A stretch of DNA of 56,606 bases, from NCBI GenBank assembly GCA_020445745.1, contig JAGRGB010000017.1:1-56606 (forward strand), in the 5' to 3' direction. The notes under the pieces were generated by a model that was not told the DNA's origin, made no database searches, and saw nothing but the letters and a program-made list of their open reading frames with translations. The position numbers and the translations under genes are program-made. Positions 42,726 through 51,549 of the stretch are shown in pieces; position 1 is the stretch's first letter, and every line of letters begins with the position of its first letter. Source of the DNA: Rhodocyclaceae bacterium. Its GTDB lineage: Bacteria; Pseudomonadota; Gammaproteobacteria; Burkholderiales; Rhodocyclaceae.

Positions 42726-43127
42726 TCACGGCGCGAGCAGCAGCACGTTCACCTGGCTCGGCGCGATCCGCATGCCGGGTGCGTTGGTCGAATTCTGCAG
42801 CGACACGCTGGTCATGCGGGTGGCCGGCATGCCGGTGACCAGCACCGAGAACGCGGCCGTCAGGTGGCGGGCCGGCCCCATCACCAGCGCCGAGGCCACG
42901 CCCAGGGCGACGCCTGGATTGTCGCCGTTGGACAGCGGCACGATGGTGCCCATGTTATGGGCCGGCGTGCAGCTCCACAGCACGTTGTAGGCGGCCGGCA
43001 CGCCCATCGGGCCGGCCGCGATGTTGGGGTAGGGAATCGGCACCGGCACCGGCGAAGGCGGCGCCGGCGTCAGGCAGACATCCGGAAACGCGAAATCGAC
43101 CCCACCCATCTGGGAATTGGCAAACAT
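42726..43127 (-). CDS. PAAR-like DUF4150 protein (T6SS tip)
   Basis: A 133-residue protein of the DUF4150 PAAR-like family: FANSQMGGVDFAFPDVCLTP, PVPIPYPNIA, MGTIVPLSNGDNPGV and a TGMPATRMTSVSLQNSTN segment. Such proteins sharpen the VgrG spike and can carry effectors. This one has no C-terminal extension, so it is a bare tip. It starts three bases before... the stop of the DUF3540 gene at 43131, i.e. the two are separated by three bases on the same strand. Confidence 0.85.
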   Translation of the reverse strand: MFANSQMGGVDFAFPDVCLTPAPPSPVPVPIPYPNIAAGPMGVPAAYNVLWSCTPAHNMGTIVPLSNGDNPGVALGVASALVMGPARHLTAAFSVLVTGMPATRMTSVSLQNSTNAPGMRIAPSQVNVLLLAP

Positions 43128-43130
43128 CGC

Positions 43131-43775
43131 TCAGCCCACCTGTATCTGCTTGCCGTCCAGCTTGACCAGCTGACGCGACTTGACGATCGCGTGCTCGGCA
43201 TTGACGTTGAGGATCTTGTCGGCGCGCAGGTCGAGATGGCCGACCCGCACCAGTTCCATGTCCTCCACCTGGCGGGTGTGGCTGCGGGCGCGCAGCGCGA
43301 ACACGTCGCTGACCTGGCGGATCACCCGGGCGGTACCGTCGACGGTGTCGGCCAGCCAGTTGACGGCGCGCCCGACCAGACTCAGCCGCTCGCCGTTGAT
43401 CTCCACCGCGGTGCCGCTGACCTCGACCGCCGCGGCCTTCAGCGCGACACTGCGGCCACCGCCGAGCTGCGTCCCGCCGCTGGCCTCGATCGTCGAATCG
43501 CCGTCGACCCGCATCGACAGCGAGCGGTCGAAGCGCATCTCGACCGGCGCCTCGCTGTGGCGCTCGAGGATCGACAGCACGAAGCATTCGGCCCCACGCC
43601 ACGACAACAGCACGATGTCGCCGCCGACCGGCTGCACCAGGCACGAAAAAGCCAGCCGCGCCCTGACGATGCCGTGCGGGGTCGAAACCATGACGCCCGC
43701 CTCGCCGTTCTTTTCCACTTCGCCGACACCCTGGATGATGCCCTGGGTAACCCGCGAGTTCTCTGTCAGACTCAT
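43131..43775 (-). CDS. DUF3540 protein of the VgrG cassette
   Basis: A 214-residue protein of the DUF3540 family, found almost only beside VgrG/DUF2169/DUF4150 genes. An OB-like N-terminal part (VMVSTPHGIVRARLAFSCLV, PVGGDIVLLSWRG) is followed by a repetitive beta-helical C-terminus (DLRADKILNVNAEHAIVKSR) that resembles the VgrG spike region. It may form or extend a spike or help load cargo; no enzyme motif is seen. It lies 24 bases after the pentapeptide gene. Confidence 0.8.
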   Translation of the reverse strand: MSLTENSRVTQGIIQGVGEVEKNGEAGVMVSTPHGIVRARLAFSCLVQPVGGDIVLLSWRGAECFVLSILERHSEAPVEMRFDRSLSMRVDGDSTIEASGGTQLGGGRSVALKAAAVEVSGTAVEINGERLSLVGRAVNWLADTVDGTARVIRQVSDVFALRARSHTRQVEDMELVRVGHLDLRADKILNVNAEHAIVKSRQLVKLDGKQIQVG

Positions 43776-43799
43776 TCGTATTCTCCTCGGCGCCCGGCT

Positions 43800-44849
43800 T
43801 CAGGCCGGCCGCCAGTTCTCCGCCTTGAGGGTATCTTCGTCATCCGGCGCGGCCTGCCCACGATTCGGCATCTCCGCACCCTCGGCGCGGACGCCGCGCA
43901 GTCCGGCCCGGTGCATGTCGCAGGACACGAACCGGCTGCCGGTCAATTCGGCATGCGCCAGGTCGGCATGGCGCACGCTGGCCCCGTCGAAGCTGCAGCG
44001 GGTGAATCGCGCCTTGTGCAGTACCGACTCGACCAGCTCCGCCTTGCGGAAGCTCGCCTGCTCGCCTTCCGCCTCCAGCCAGATCGACTGGCCGAGGCGC
44101 GCCTCGTCGAAGCAGGCGCCGTCCACCCGGGCACCGATCCACAGCGTGTGACGGCCCTCGATGCCGCGGAAGTCCGCCCCGGCCAGCTTGGCACCCTTGA
44201 AGTTGCTGCCCGACAGCCGGGCACCGGCGAACTTGGCGCCGGACAGGTCGGCATCCATGAACTGGCTGCGGGTCCATGCGGCGGCGGTGAAGTCCATGCC
44301 GCCCATGTCGCACTCGGCGAAGACGCACTGGTCGCCGCCGGCCTTGACGAAGCGCACCTGCTTCAGGTCGGCCTTGTAGAAGACGGTCTTGGCGAATCGC
44401 GCCTCGTCGAGTGCCACGCTGCCGAAGGCGCATTCGACGAAGCTGGCCTGCACCAGCTTGGCGCCATGGAAGCGGCTCGACTCCAGGCGGCACTTGACCA
44501 GGTTGGCGAATTCCATGTCCGCGCCGTCGAACACCGCAGCCTCCAGCAGCGTTTCGTTGAAGGTCGTGCCGACCAGTCGCGCGGCGGCGAAACCAGCCTG
44601 CTTCAGGGTGGCGCGGTGGAAGGTCGCCAGCCGCAGGTTCGCCTCGCCGAAACGCGCACCGTCGAGGCGGCAATCGATGAACGACGACTCCTGGAGATCG
44701 GCCCCGGCGAAGTCACAGCCGGTGAAATCGCACTCGCTGAAAATGCCGCGCTTCAGCGTCAGTCCGGCCAGCGAGCTGCCGGCCAGTGCCATCTCGGTGA
44801 CCGGTTCGCCCCTGGCCAGCTTCGCCTTCAGTTGATCGCACTCGCTCAT
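43800..44849 (-). CDS. Pentapeptide-repeat protein of the VgrG cassette
   Basis: A 349-residue protein made mostly of pentapeptide repeats (A-D/N-L-X-X pattern, e.g. CDFTGCDFAGADLQESSF, ADLSGAKFAGARLSGSNF), which fold into a square right-handed beta-helix. It has no signal peptide or toxin domain. Its ATG overlaps the stop of the DUF2169 gene, whose own C-terminal half is built of the same repeats, so the two are probably related by duplication and work together in effector loading. Confidence 0.85.
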   Translation of the reverse strand: MSECDQLKAKLARGEPVTEMALAGSSLAGLTLKRGIFSECDFTGCDFAGADLQESSFIDCRLDGARFGEANLRLATFHRATLKQAGFAAARLVGTTFNETLLEAAVFDGADMEFANLVKCRLESSRFHGAKLVQASFVECAFGSVALDEARFAKTVFYKADLKQVRFVKAGGDQCVFAECDMGGMDFTAAAWTRSQFMDADLSGAKFAGARLSGSNFKGAKLAGADFRGIEGRHTLWIGARVDGACFDEARLGQSIWLEAEGEQASFRKAELVESVLHKARFTRCSFDGASVRHADLAHAELTGSRFVSCDMHRAGLRGVRAEGAEMPNRGQAAPDDEDTLKAENWRPA

Positions 44850-47542
44850 CCGTCCTTCCTCGACGATCCCGGCGACAGGACCTTGCGCCGCGGCAGGGTA
44901 CGCGCCTTGGCCATGTAGGCATTGTCCAGCCGGGTCTCGGTATCGACGTCCACGCGCGCCAGATCCGAGCCGTACAGATTGCAGTCGCGCAGGTCGGCAC
45001 CATTGAACACCGCATGCTGCGCCACCGTCTGCATCAGGTTCGACCGGGCCATGCGGGCGGCGGAGAAATCCGCCTTCATGATCAGCGCCCCCTTCAGGCT
45101 GGCCGCCTCGAAGCAGCACTGCCCGCAGCGGGCTTCCGACAGGTCGGCGCCGTCCAGCAGCGCTGCCGTGAAGTCGCTTTCCTCGAGTGGCGTCGCCCGG
45201 AAGTTGGACTTCGGCATCTCCGCCCCGCGGAAGCTGGCCCCCTTCAGCGAGCTGCGGTAGACGAATCGCACGTTCGGCGCATGGCACTTGTCGAAGCGGG
45301 CACCGTCGAGCAGGCAGGTGATGAAGTCGGCCGATTCGGCACTGGCCTCGCTGAAGTCCGCGGCCGGCAGCTCGCATTCCAGCACCGTGGCGCGTGTCAA
45401 ATCCGCCCCCGTGAACACGCAGCCACCGAGCTTGCACTTGATCAGCGTGGCCTGGCCGAGGCGCGCTCCCGGCCAGCGGCTCTCGGCGGCATCGACTTCC
45501 AGCAGGGTCACGCCCCGCCAGTCGCTGCCCTCGAGGTTGGCCTTGGCAAGCCGGGTGAATTGCACGATCGCGTCGGTGAACTGCACGCCGACACAGGAGG
45601 CTTCGCCGAAATCGGCCTTGCCGATGTTGGCGCCCACCATCGACGCGCCGTCGAGCTTCGCGCCGCGGAACTTGGCGTGGGCCAGGCAGGCATTGGCGAA
45701 GTTGGCGCCGGTCAGCGTCGCACCGCTGAAGTCGACGCCTTCCAGCTCGCCCCCCGAGAAATCGACACCCGACAGGTCCATGCCCTTGAAATCGGCAGAT
45801 TTCAGCTTCAGCCCCGCGAAGCTCTGGCCGGCCTGGCGCGCCCGCGCCGCGCTGTCGCGCCAGCGGCTGGCGACCTCGCGTGCCAGCGGCGGCGGCGCCG
45901 GCTGCATGTGGGCCACGCCGCGCGTCAGCGAGCTCTGCATCGATTCGGCGCGATCGACCAGGTCCCTCAGCCGCTGGTCCACCCGCGGCACCTGCACGTC
46001 GGGCATACGCGTGGCCTGCGCGATCATGCTGTCGAAGCGCGACATCATCTGCCGGGGCGTTTCCGTCACCGCGGGCGGCGTCGGGTGCAGCAGGCGTGAC
46101 ACTTCGCCCTCGTCGACACCCTGCTCGCGCAGGACCTTGCCGAAATGGCTGCGCAGCTCGTTCTGCCTGGCAGACAGCGCGCTGCGCATGTCGGAGGGAC
46201 GCGGCATCGATGCGAACAGGCTGCGGCTGGCCGACAACATGCCGGTCGGGTCGGGCGGCACGTGGGTCGGCGGGCGCGGCAGGCCGGAGCGGTTGATGGC
46301 GGTCGCCGCGGCCTGGCGCGCGGCATTGGCGAACTCGGCGCCATGGGCCTTCAGCATGGCGTCGTCCACCTGCTTTTCGGCGTCGGCCAGTTGCTCGTTG
46401 ATGCGGTTCACGTCCACGCCGCTGTTGCCTAGGGATTCGCGAAAGTGCTCGACCAGCTCGTTGGGCGTCGCCAGCCCGTCGGGCAGCAGTTCGAAGTCGT
46501 CGAGCAGCTTCTCCGCACCGTGCTCGGGATCCAGCCGCGCCGCGATCGCGTCGACGTAGTACTCCGGCGGACGCGGCTCGTCACGCCACTCGAAGGCCGC
46601 GCACAACAGCTCCACCTCGTCGGCGAACTCGTCGGCCACCTCGAACATCGCGTGCCACACCAGCACCGCCCGCAGCTGGTTGGGGAGCAGCCAGACGGTG
46701 GTCAGGCGCGGTTCGCCGAGACGGTCCTTGAAGCCTTCGCCGCGCTTCATGCGCGCCAGCACCACCGGGCGGATGCCCGGCAGCCTGAACTGCAGCCGCG
46801 CGTGCTCCGGATGCATGTGGCCGATCTCGATCGCCTCGCTGCCGTCGAAGGCCGCCGCCTGCCACTGGTCGGCCGAGGCGATGCAATGGTAGCGCCAGTC
46901 GAAATCCCGCGGCGGCCCGGGAAATTCCTCTTTCAGCCAGGCGTCGTCGTAGCTGCCGTCGAACTGCTTGCGTTGCGGCCACATCGGCGGAATCGGCCCG
47001 AAGCTGGCCGGCATCGCGGGCTCCTTCGGCGATGTGCAGGGGTAGTCCGGATGCTGCACCGGCGGCACCGCCAGCAGCGGTCCGGCGGCAGTCTGTTCCG
47101 GCGCGGTGCCGCGCCCGACCGGGTTCTCGGGGACCTTCGGTCCGCCCCAGGCCTGCTCCCAGCCGAGGGGCATGCGCACGAACGGGCGCACGTCGCTGAT
47201 CCGCTGGCGGTCGAGCCAGTAGCGCTCGCCGTAGACGTGCAGCCGCTTCACCAGCGCGCCGACGCGAACCTCCACCTCAAGTCCGGTGACCGGCTCGCCG
47301 CCCGGCGCACAGGCGTCGCCGATCATCAGGTACTCGGCACCGGACTTCGGCAGCGCGGCATCCAGCGGCACCTCCGGGTGCATCAGCGGCGCCACCTGCT
47401 GCCACAGCTCCTGCTCCGGCAGCAGCGCGGGCTCCTCCTGGATCGGCAGGTAGGCCATCACCGCGACGCCGAGATAGGCCCGCTGCTGGCGCTCGAAGCA
47501 GCGGTGCAGCACCGACAGATGTTGGGGTTTGATGATGCGCAT
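44846..47542 (-). CDS. DUF2169 adaptor fused to pentapeptide repeats
   Basis: An 898-residue protein. Residues about 1-330 are the DUF2169 domain (MRIIKPQHLSVLHRCFERQQ, GWEQAWGGPKVPENPVGRG). DUF2169 proteins are T6SS adaptors that help load effectors on VgrG/PAAR. A helical linker (about 330-590) with several predicted coiled stretches follows, then pentapeptide repeats to the C-terminus (MDLSGVDFSGGELEGVDFSG, ADLTRATVLECELPAADF). It starts six bases after the small membrane protein gene ends and overlaps the next gene by ATGA. Confidence 0.85.
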   Translation of the reverse strand: MRIIKPQHLSVLHRCFERQQRAYLGVAVMAYLPIQEEPALLPEQELWQQVAPLMHPEVPLDAALPKSGAEYLMIGDACAPGGEPVTGLEVEVRVGALVKRLHVYGERYWLDRQRISDVRPFVRMPLGWEQAWGGPKVPENPVGRGTAPEQTAAGPLLAVPPVQHPDYPCTSPKEPAMPASFGPIPPMWPQRKQFDGSYDDAWLKEEFPGPPRDFDWRYHCIASADQWQAAAFDGSEAIEIGHMHPEHARLQFRLPGIRPVVLARMKRGEGFKDRLGEPRLTTVWLLPNQLRAVLVWHAMFEVADEFADEVELLCAAFEWRDEPRPPEYYVDAIAARLDPEHGAEKLLDDFELLPDGLATPNELVEHFRESLGNSGVDVNRINEQLADAEKQVDDAMLKAHGAEFANAARQAAATAINRSGLPRPPTHVPPDPTGMLSASRSLFASMPRPSDMRSALSARQNELRSHFGKVLREQGVDEGEVSRLLHPTPPAVTETPRQMMSRFDSMIAQATRMPDVQVPRVDQRLRDLVDRAESMQSSLTRGVAHMQPAPPPLAREVASRWRDSAARARQAGQSFAGLKLKSADFKGMDLSGVDFSGGELEGVDFSGATLTGANFANACLAHAKFRGAKLDGASMVGANIGKADFGEASCVGVQFTDAIVQFTRLAKANLEGSDWRGVTLLEVDAAESRWPGARLGQATLIKCKLGGCVFTGADLTRATVLECELPAADFSEASAESADFITCLLDGARFDKCHAPNVRFVYRSSLKGASFRGAEMPKSNFRATPLEESDFTAALLDGADLSEARCGQCCFEAASLKGALIMKADFSAARMARSNLMQTVAQHAVFNGADLRDCNLYGSDLARVDVDTETRLDNAYMAKARTLPRRKVLSPGSSRKDG

Positions 47543-47548
47543 GCGTCC

Positions 47549-47899
47549 TCAGCGGGCCCAGGGTTCGTCGAGTACCAGATGCTGCGGGTCCTTCGGATCG
47601 ACCCGCAGCCTGAGGGTCGCGCCCGGCTGCACTGCCGCCAGATTGACCTGCGGCACCATCGTGCTCAAGGCGGCACGATAGCGCTTGCCGCCGGAGTCCA
47701 CGTCCAGCGACAGCTCCACCACCGGATTGTTGTTGACCCAGCTGCCGGTCTGCCGGGCCTCGACCACCCGGCCGCTGGCGGCGACGCCGTCACGTCGCAG
47801 CCGTGAGTCGCCGTCGCCGCCGAGCTGTCCGAAGACGATCGCGCCGACCAGCAGGGCAATGACGACGCCGACCAGCAGCCAGTTGTTGGAGGAGGCCAT
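47549..47899 (-). CDS. Small membrane-anchored protein in the VgrG operon
   Basis: A 116-residue protein with one N-terminal membrane segment (WLLVGVVIALLVGAIVFGQL) and a beta-rich soluble domain (VAASGRVVEARQTGSWVNNN, PVVELSLDVDSGGKRYRAAL). The sequence pattern recalls short DUF3592-like domains, but I cannot place it firmly. It sits seven bases after vgrG and seven before the DUF2169 gene. In T6SS islands such a membrane protein may be an immunity protein, but no toxin is seen beside it. Confidence 0.6.
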   Translation of the reverse strand: MASSNNWLLVGVVIALLVGAIVFGQLGGDGDSRLRRDGVAASGRVVEARQTGSWVNNNPVVELSLDVDSGGKRYRAALSTMVPQVNLAAVQPGATLRLRVDPKDPQHLVLDEPWAR

Positions 47900-47906
47900 C
47901 GTCGCG

Positions 47907-50159
47907 TCAGGAGAAGATCTGCATGGCGGCCTGGCGCAAGGCCAGCGCCCCCTGCGTGATCTTGGTCACCGGGTTGATCATCTGCAGTCCCGCGGCCACC
48001 TTCTCGAGCGCCGCGACCTTGTTCTCGAAGGCGACGTTCTCGGCCTTCGTCGTCACCGCCTCGGTCTTGACGCCCACCACCTCCATCACCACGCCCTTCA
48101 TCTCGGTGACCATGCCGGTGACGCCGTAGCTGATCGCCTTCAGCCAGCTCTCGTTCGAGGTCAGGCCATTGACCTGGGTGCCGGCCAGCAGGTTGACACC
48201 GGCCGGCGCCATCAGGTTGATGGCCGCACCGGTGGTGAGGTTGATGCCGGCACCTGCGGTGACGCTGGCGGCGGCGCCGCAGGTCATCGAGATGGCTGCG
48301 CCGGCCGTCAGCGAGTAGGCGGCCGCCACCGTGACCGATTGTGCCGCCCCGATCGTGGTCGACTGGGCGGCGCCGATGGTCAGGGAGTCGGAACCGCCGA
48401 TCTTGGTCGTCCGCGCCGCCCCGATGGTGATGCTTTCGGTCGTGCCGACGGTCTCGGTGCGGCTGACACCGATCGTGATGTTCTCCTTGCCACCGACCTT
48501 CTCGGTGCGGTTGCCGCCGATCGTGATCTCCTCGTTGCCGCCGACGTTTTCGGTGCGGTTGGCACCGATGGTGTTGTCCTCGTTGTTGTCGACCTTCTTG
48601 GTGCGGTCGTGGCCGACCCAGTGCGTCTCGTCGTTTTCGACCTCGATGTCCTGGTTCTTCTCGGCATGGATGAAGAGCTGCTCCGAACCCTTCTTGTCCT
48701 CGAAGCGGATCTCGTTGAAGTTGGCGGTGCCGCCGCCCTTCGACGAGCGCGTCTTGATGCCGGTCTGGGTGGCGTTGGCCGGCAGGTCGTAGGGCGGCAT
48801 CTGGTTGGCGTTGTATACCCGGCCGGTGATGATCGGCTTGTCCGGGTCGCCCTCCAGGCACTCGACGATGACCTCCTGGCCGATGCGTGGGATCGCGATC
48901 ATGCCCCAGTTCTTGCCGGCCCACGGGTGGCTGACCCGCATCCAGCACGAGCTGTTGGCGTCGCTGTTGCCGTAGCGGTCCCAAAAGAACTGGACCTTGA
49001 CGCGGCCGTACTCGTCGGTGTGGATCTCGTCGCCCGCCGGCCCGACCACCACCGCGGTCTGGGGCCCCTTGACCAGCGGCCGCGGCGTGCGCCGCTCGGG
49101 GCGGAACACGTGCGCGGTGTTGAGCGCCTCGAAGACGACGTCGTAGGTGGCCCCGCCGAGGCCGTCGCTCTCGAAGCCTTCGGCCTGGCAGTTCATCTCC
49201 GAGCGCGTGACCAGGTATTCGGCGTTCTGGTCGCCCCGCGGGTGACCGTACACCGTCAGCCGGCAGCCGACCGCAATGCCACGGGCATTGCCGGAGCCCT
49301 CCGCGACCTCGTAGCCGCGATGGACTTCCTCGATGCGCGTCTTCGCGTAGAGTTCGCCCTCGCCCTTGGCGAGATATTCGCCGGGATAGTCGAACACCTC
49401 GTAGTCGGCATGGGGGTGGCTGCGCTCGATCAGGGACTTGGCATCGAGCTTGACGTTGGGCTTCTTGAAGTCGTAGTCGGTGTGGGCCCATTTGCCGGGC
49501 TTGACCTCACGCCGGAATTCCCAGTAGGCGATGTTCTCCAGCTCGCTGCGACCGCTGCCGCTGGGCTTGATGTAGGGGACCTGGTCGTAGCCCGGGAACG
49601 GCGAGTGGGTCTCCATCGAATCCACCAGAATCATCTTGTTCTGGTCGCCGTCGAACTCGTAGTAATAGTAGATGCCCTCTTCCTCGAGCAGCCGGCTGAC
49701 GAAATTGAAGTCCGTCTCGCGATACTGGACGCAATATTCCCGGGGCTCGTAGCTGCCACTGAGCCGATCCTCGAAATCCGCGGTCGGATGGTCGGCGAAG
49801 ATCTCCTTGACGATGTCGGGAACCGTCTTCTCCTGGAAGATGCGGCAGTCGGCGGTGCGGGTCAGAAACCACGTCCAGGCATGCACGGTCGCCCGGTAGA
49901 CGTGGTAGCGCCCGTGCATGCCGGCCTGGGCGAAGCGCGTGACGTAGCCGGCGAAGAAGCGCAGCGACTCGTCGGGCATCTTCATTTCGACATGGACGTT
50001 CTGGGCGAGGATGTCGTCGACGTTGATGGCGTCGTTCTCGCTGAGGCAATCGAGTTCGAAGGAACTGACCCGGGACAGTCCCTCGATCGCGCGCATCCGG
50101 TAGAACAACAGGTCTTCGCCCAAGGGCGAGACCAGCTTGTAGAGTTCCGATCCTGCCAT
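47907..50159 (-). CDS. vgrG: T6SS spike protein VgrG/TssI with C-terminal extension
   Basis: A 750-residue VgrG. The gp27-like part (about 1-370) and gp5 OB-fold (about 380-470, GRVKVQFFWDRYGNSDANSS and SCWMRVSHPWAGKNWGMI) are followed by a repeated beta-helix (about 510-640, e.g. TENVGGNEEITIGGNRTEKV). A further segment of about 105 residues then ends in a helical tail (VAFENKVAALEKVAAGLQMI). The tail has no toxin motif I recognise and may dock adaptors or cargo. ATG 50159 is chosen because family proteins begin MAxSELYKL-like, with GAGGAGG upstream. It is the first gene of the adaptor operon. Confidence 0.9.
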   Translation of the reverse strand: MAGSELYKLVSPLGEDLLFYRMRAIEGLSRVSSFELDCLSENDAINVDDILAQNVHVEMKMPDESLRFFAGYVTRFAQAGMHGRYHVYRATVHAWTWFLTRTADCRIFQEKTVPDIVKEIFADHPTADFEDRLSGSYEPREYCVQYRETDFNFVSRLLEEEGIYYYYEFDGDQNKMILVDSMETHSPFPGYDQVPYIKPSGSGRSELENIAYWEFRREVKPGKWAHTDYDFKKPNVKLDAKSLIERSHPHADYEVFDYPGEYLAKGEGELYAKTRIEEVHRGYEVAEGSGNARGIAVGCRLTVYGHPRGDQNAEYLVTRSEMNCQAEGFESDGLGGATYDVVFEALNTAHVFRPERRTPRPLVKGPQTAVVVGPAGDEIHTDEYGRVKVQFFWDRYGNSDANSSCWMRVSHPWAGKNWGMIAIPRIGQEVIVECLEGDPDKPIITGRVYNANQMPPYDLPANATQTGIKTRSSKGGGTANFNEIRFEDKKGSEQLFIHAEKNQDIEVENDETHWVGHDRTKKVDNNEDNTIGANRTENVGGNEEITIGGNRTEKVGGKENITIGVSRTETVGTTESITIGAARTTKIGGSDSLTIGAAQSTTIGAAQSVTVAAAYSLTAGAAISMTCGAAASVTAGAGINLTTGAAINLMAPAGVNLLAGTQVNGLTSNESWLKAISYGVTGMVTEMKGVVMEVVGVKTEAVTTKAENVAFENKVAALEKVAAGLQMINPVTKITQGALALRQAAMQIFS

Positions 50160-50732
50160 CTCAGCCTCCTCGTACCGCTGTTCCGCGGATTCACCGAATA
50201 ACGCCGCGCAATCCGGCAAACTCCCGCATTCTAGCCACAGCTTCGGTCCAACAGGGCGTCGACGCGCCGCCATCGCGGACGGAGGTCACGCCGGTGTGCA
50301 CCCGCATCGCCGCCGTCGACACCGCCCCGGGGGCGATGGCAGACCGTCACCGGCACCGCCCGACGCCGATATCCGGCAGCATGCCCCCACCGGTGGGTCG
50401 CAATCGGCGAGCCCCCGGATGCAGTCGATCGCACCCGCTCCGCGACATCGTGCACGGTCGGCGGCGACCGTGTCGATGTTCGCCGCCGGCACCACCGTGT
50501 CAGCATAGCCCGACCGTCTGCCAAGGCCGCAGACCGCTTGCAGGCAAGCCCTCGGCACAAGCGTCGGCGCGCTCGCTAGGGTACCCGAATCCGTTTGCCC
50601 GACGACGCTGCGGCGCCAACGGCGTGACGGCTGCCTGTGCCTGCGGTGACGGCCGAACGGGGCATCGCCGGCCCTAAAGATCCGCCGTGGTGACCCGTAT
50701 CTCTGGTGACGACCGCCCGGAGGGACATTTCC
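50160..50732. other. Divergent intergenic region
   Basis: About 570 bases between vgrG (minus strand) and the double-receiver gene (plus strand). Promoters for both should lie here. A minus-strand TAGAAT at 50227-50232 is a possible -10 box, but no -35 or sigma-54 site fits. Open frames here look like shadows. Confidence 0.35.
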
Positions 50733-51530
50733 ATGCACGCGCTGCTCGGCTTCCACGACCTGCAGGTAGTTCTCGTCGAACCCTCCCGCGCGCAATCGAG
50801 CCTGATACGCCGCATGCTCGAGCAGCAGGGCCTGTCGATCCTCGGGGTGGTGGAATCGGGCGGCGAGGCCCTGTCGGCGATGGAAGCGCTCGAGCCGAAT
50901 CTGGTGATCAGCAGCCTCTACCTGCCGGACATGGCCGGTACCGAACTGGTGAAGCAGATGCGCGCCCGCCCCGCCCTCGAGGACGTGCCGTTCATCCTGA
51001 TCTCCAGCGAGACCCGGCCGCAGATGCTCGACCCGGTGCGACAGGCCGGCGCCTGCTCGATCCTGCCGAAGCCGTTCGGCCAGCACCAGCTGCAGCGTGC
51101 CCTGATCGGCGCGGTGGACTATCTGACCCCGGAGGTCAGCTTCGACGGTCTCGAGCCGGAGAGCCTGAGGGTGCTGCTGGTCGATGACAGCCGCACCAGT
51201 CTTCGCCACTACCGAAGGATGCTGGTCGAACTGGGCGTGCGCCAGATCTGGGAGGCCGGCAACGGCGTGGAGGCAGTGGCGCTGCTCGCCGAGACCATGG
51301 TCGATCTGGTGATCACCGACTACAACATGCCCGAGATGGACGGCCACCACCTGGTCGAGTACATCCGCCGGCAGAGCTGGCAGAGTTCGGTGCCGGTGCT
51401 GATGGTGACCAGCGAACACGACCAGCAACGCCTCGCCGCGGTGGAGCGGGCAGGCGTATCGGCGATCTGCGACAAGCCCTTCGAACAGGCTTCGATCCGG
51501 CGCCTGGTGGCCGAGGCGCTGGCCGACTGA
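50733..51530 (+). CDS. Double-receiver response regulator
   Basis: A 265-residue protein made only of two CheY-like receiver domains (about 8-125 and 145-262). The second is complete: LLVDDSRTS acidic pair, phospho-acceptor Asp197 in LVITDYNMP and Lys in CDKPF. The first lacks both the acidic pair (VLVEPSRAQ) and the acceptor, with Ser61 in [12 protein letters not shown], so it is a pseudo-receiver. No output domain is present. ATG 50733 follows GGAGGGAC. It is convergent with the NtrC-type activator gene and may work with it. Confidence 0.8.
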   Translation: MHALLGFHDLQVVLVEPSRAQSSLIRRMLEQQGLSILGVVESGGEALSAMEALEPNLVISSLYLPDMAGTELVKQMRARPALEDVPFILISSETRPQMLDPVRQAGACSILPKPFGQHQLQRALIGAVDYLTPEVSFDGLEPESLRVLLVDDSRTSLRHYRRMLVELGVRQIWEAGNGVEAVALLAETMVDLVITDYNMPEMDGHHLVEYIRRQSWQSSVPVLMVTSEHDQQRLAAVERAGVSAICDKPFEQASIRRLVAEALAD

Positions 51531-51549
51531 CCGGCCGGCGCAGCCCGCT

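Noticed and set aside
42492-44918. Open frame of 808 codons on the plus strand opposite the DUF4150, DUF3540 and pentapeptide genes
   Set aside because: Low-complexity shadow of repeats on the other strand; three tightly packed family genes explain the region.
47685-50201. Open frame of 838 codons on the plus strand opposite vgrG
   Set aside because: Its composition is that of an antisense shadow; vgrG on the minus strand has full domain structure.
50160-50300. Sigma-54 promoter for vgrG
   Set aside because: I looked for GG and GC ten bases apart with TGGCAC-like context on the minus strand and found no acceptable site, despite the nearby NtrC-type gene.
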